Shown piece after piece: positions 6,138 through 6,635 of a stretch of 6,635 nucleotides of DNA. The notes beneath the pieces are model-generated. The model worked only from the letters and a program-made list of their open reading frames with translations, had not been told where the DNA came from and did not search any database. The first letter of the stretch is position 1. Each line of letters opens with the position of its first letter. The position numbers and the translations under genes were made by a program. Source of the DNA: an uncultured Chloroflexota bacterium (GTDB lineage: Bacteria; Chloroflexota; Anaerolineae; Aggregatilineales; Phototrophicaceae); NCBI GenBank assembly GCA_903904765.1, contig CAIVEA010000802.1:1-6635 (forward strand), written 5' to 3'.

Positions 6138-6635
6138 CTAGCTGGTGTAGACGAATTTCGCACTGGCGGGATCGTCCACGTTATCCTTCGTGAAGACGAA
6201 GTAACCGGTGGGGACGCGCTTCGGGATCGACGTGTAACCACGCACGTTAGCAATCGCCATAATCACGCCCATGTAACCCATGTCGGCAGGCTTCTGAGCG
6301 ATCACCAGCGACACTGTGCCTTCGCGCAGGTAGCCAATGTTCTCTTCCGAAGCGTCAAACAGGGCGACCTTCACCACATCTTCGAGGCCCGCATTCTTGA
6401 TGGCAGCACCCGCGCCCAGCGCACCAAAGGTGTTGGTGGCGAACATGCCGGTGATATCGGGGTTGGCCTGAAGCACAGCGGTGGCCTGCTGTTGGGCATT
6501 GTTGGCATCGTTTTCGTTGTAGTCCACGCGGACAACTTCCAGACCACGATCAGCGGCGGCGTTCTTGCAGCCTTCTTCGCGCTGGTCGGTGGTGCTGATG
6601 CCGGGGCGAACGTTCTGGATGTAAATCTTGGCGCC
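6138..6635 (-). CDS. Periplasmic sugar-binding protein, RbsB/FrcB-like (C-terminal 165 residues, partial)
   Basis: The frame is open from the right window edge to TAG at 6138-6140 and gives 165 residues of a type I periplasmic binding protein (Peripla_BP_4 family), which delivers a sugar to the permease. Visible landmarks, numbered within the fragment, are GISTTDQREEG (12-22), MFATNTFGALGAG (64-76), VALFDASEENI (90-100), VIAQKPADMGYMGV (111-124) and the C-terminal TGYFVFTKDNVDDP (143-156). Aligned by eye with ribose-binding protein, Arg19, Asn68, Asp94 and Gln114 fall at its ligand-contacting Arg141, Asn190, Asp215 and Gln235. This supports a monosaccharide ligand. The signal peptide and N-terminal lobe lie beyond the window. 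A GTG at 6527 is an internal valine, not a start. It is the first of the five operon genes visible; the operon promoter is presumably upstream of it. Confidence 0.93.
   Translation of the reverse strand, partial: GAKIYIQNVRPGISTTDQREEGCKNAAADRGLEVVRVDYNENDANNAQQQATAVLQANPDITGMFATNTFGALGAGAAIKNAGLEDVVKVALFDASEENIGYLREGTVSLVIAQKPADMGYMGVIMAIANVRGYTSIPKRVPTGYFVFTKDNVDDPASAKFVYTS

Noticed and set aside
6138..6527. Binding protein starting at GTG 6527
   Set aside because: The frame continues upstream to the window edge with typical binding-protein sequence, and a 129-residue product would lack most of the fold. It is an internal valine of a gene cut by the window.

Overview
The window holds bacterial chromosomal DNA of moderate GC content with two convergent transcription units. 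On the plus strand, the last 36 codons of a Gfo/Idh/MocA-type oxidoreductase (1-113) are followed by a complete typA/bipA translational GTPase gene (about 239-2092). On the minus strand, read from the right edge leftwards, lies a five-gene sugar uptake and catabolism operon: a periplasmic sugar-binding protein (cut by the window edge, 6138-6635), a membrane permease (4893-6005), a single-domain ABC ATPase (4148-4900), a PfkB-family sugar kinase (3171-4121) and a LacD/YihT-type class I aldolase (2162-3124). The two units meet at a compact hairpin with an A-tract on one side and a T-tract on the other (2116-2148), which can serve as a terminator for both directions.

The operon reads as a complete short route. 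The binding protein captures a sugar, and the permease and ATPase import it unphosphorylated. The kinase then adds one phosphate, and the aldolase splits the product into two three-carbon (or similar) pieces. The gene order and the single-domain ATPase recall the FrcBCA-kinase arrangement of the CUT2 transporter family. The exact sugar cannot be read from the sequence. Fructose, tagatose, an inositol-derived keto sugar or sulfofructose remain possible, and the presence of only one kinase before a ketose-bisphosphate-type aldolase is the most interesting metabolic question here.

The control signals seen are an extended -10 promoter just upstream of typA, a hairpin downstream of the oxidoreductase, a strong GC hairpin between the binding-protein and permease genes that probably sets their relative expression, and an 8-base stop/start overlap linking permease and ATPase. 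The promoter of the sugar operon must lie to the right of the window.

The organism is not identifiable with certainty. The protein styles (CUT2 transporter, LacD-like aldolase beside a PfkB kinase, nearby MocA-type oxidoreductase) would suit an environmental heterotroph such as a Chloroflexota member, but that is a weak impression. No rRNA, tRNA, CRISPR array, insertion sequence or phage gene was seen. No stretch longer than 300 bases lacks a gene. I did not find a convincing new defence or mobile system; this is metabolic and housekeeping DNA with a few points worth checking.
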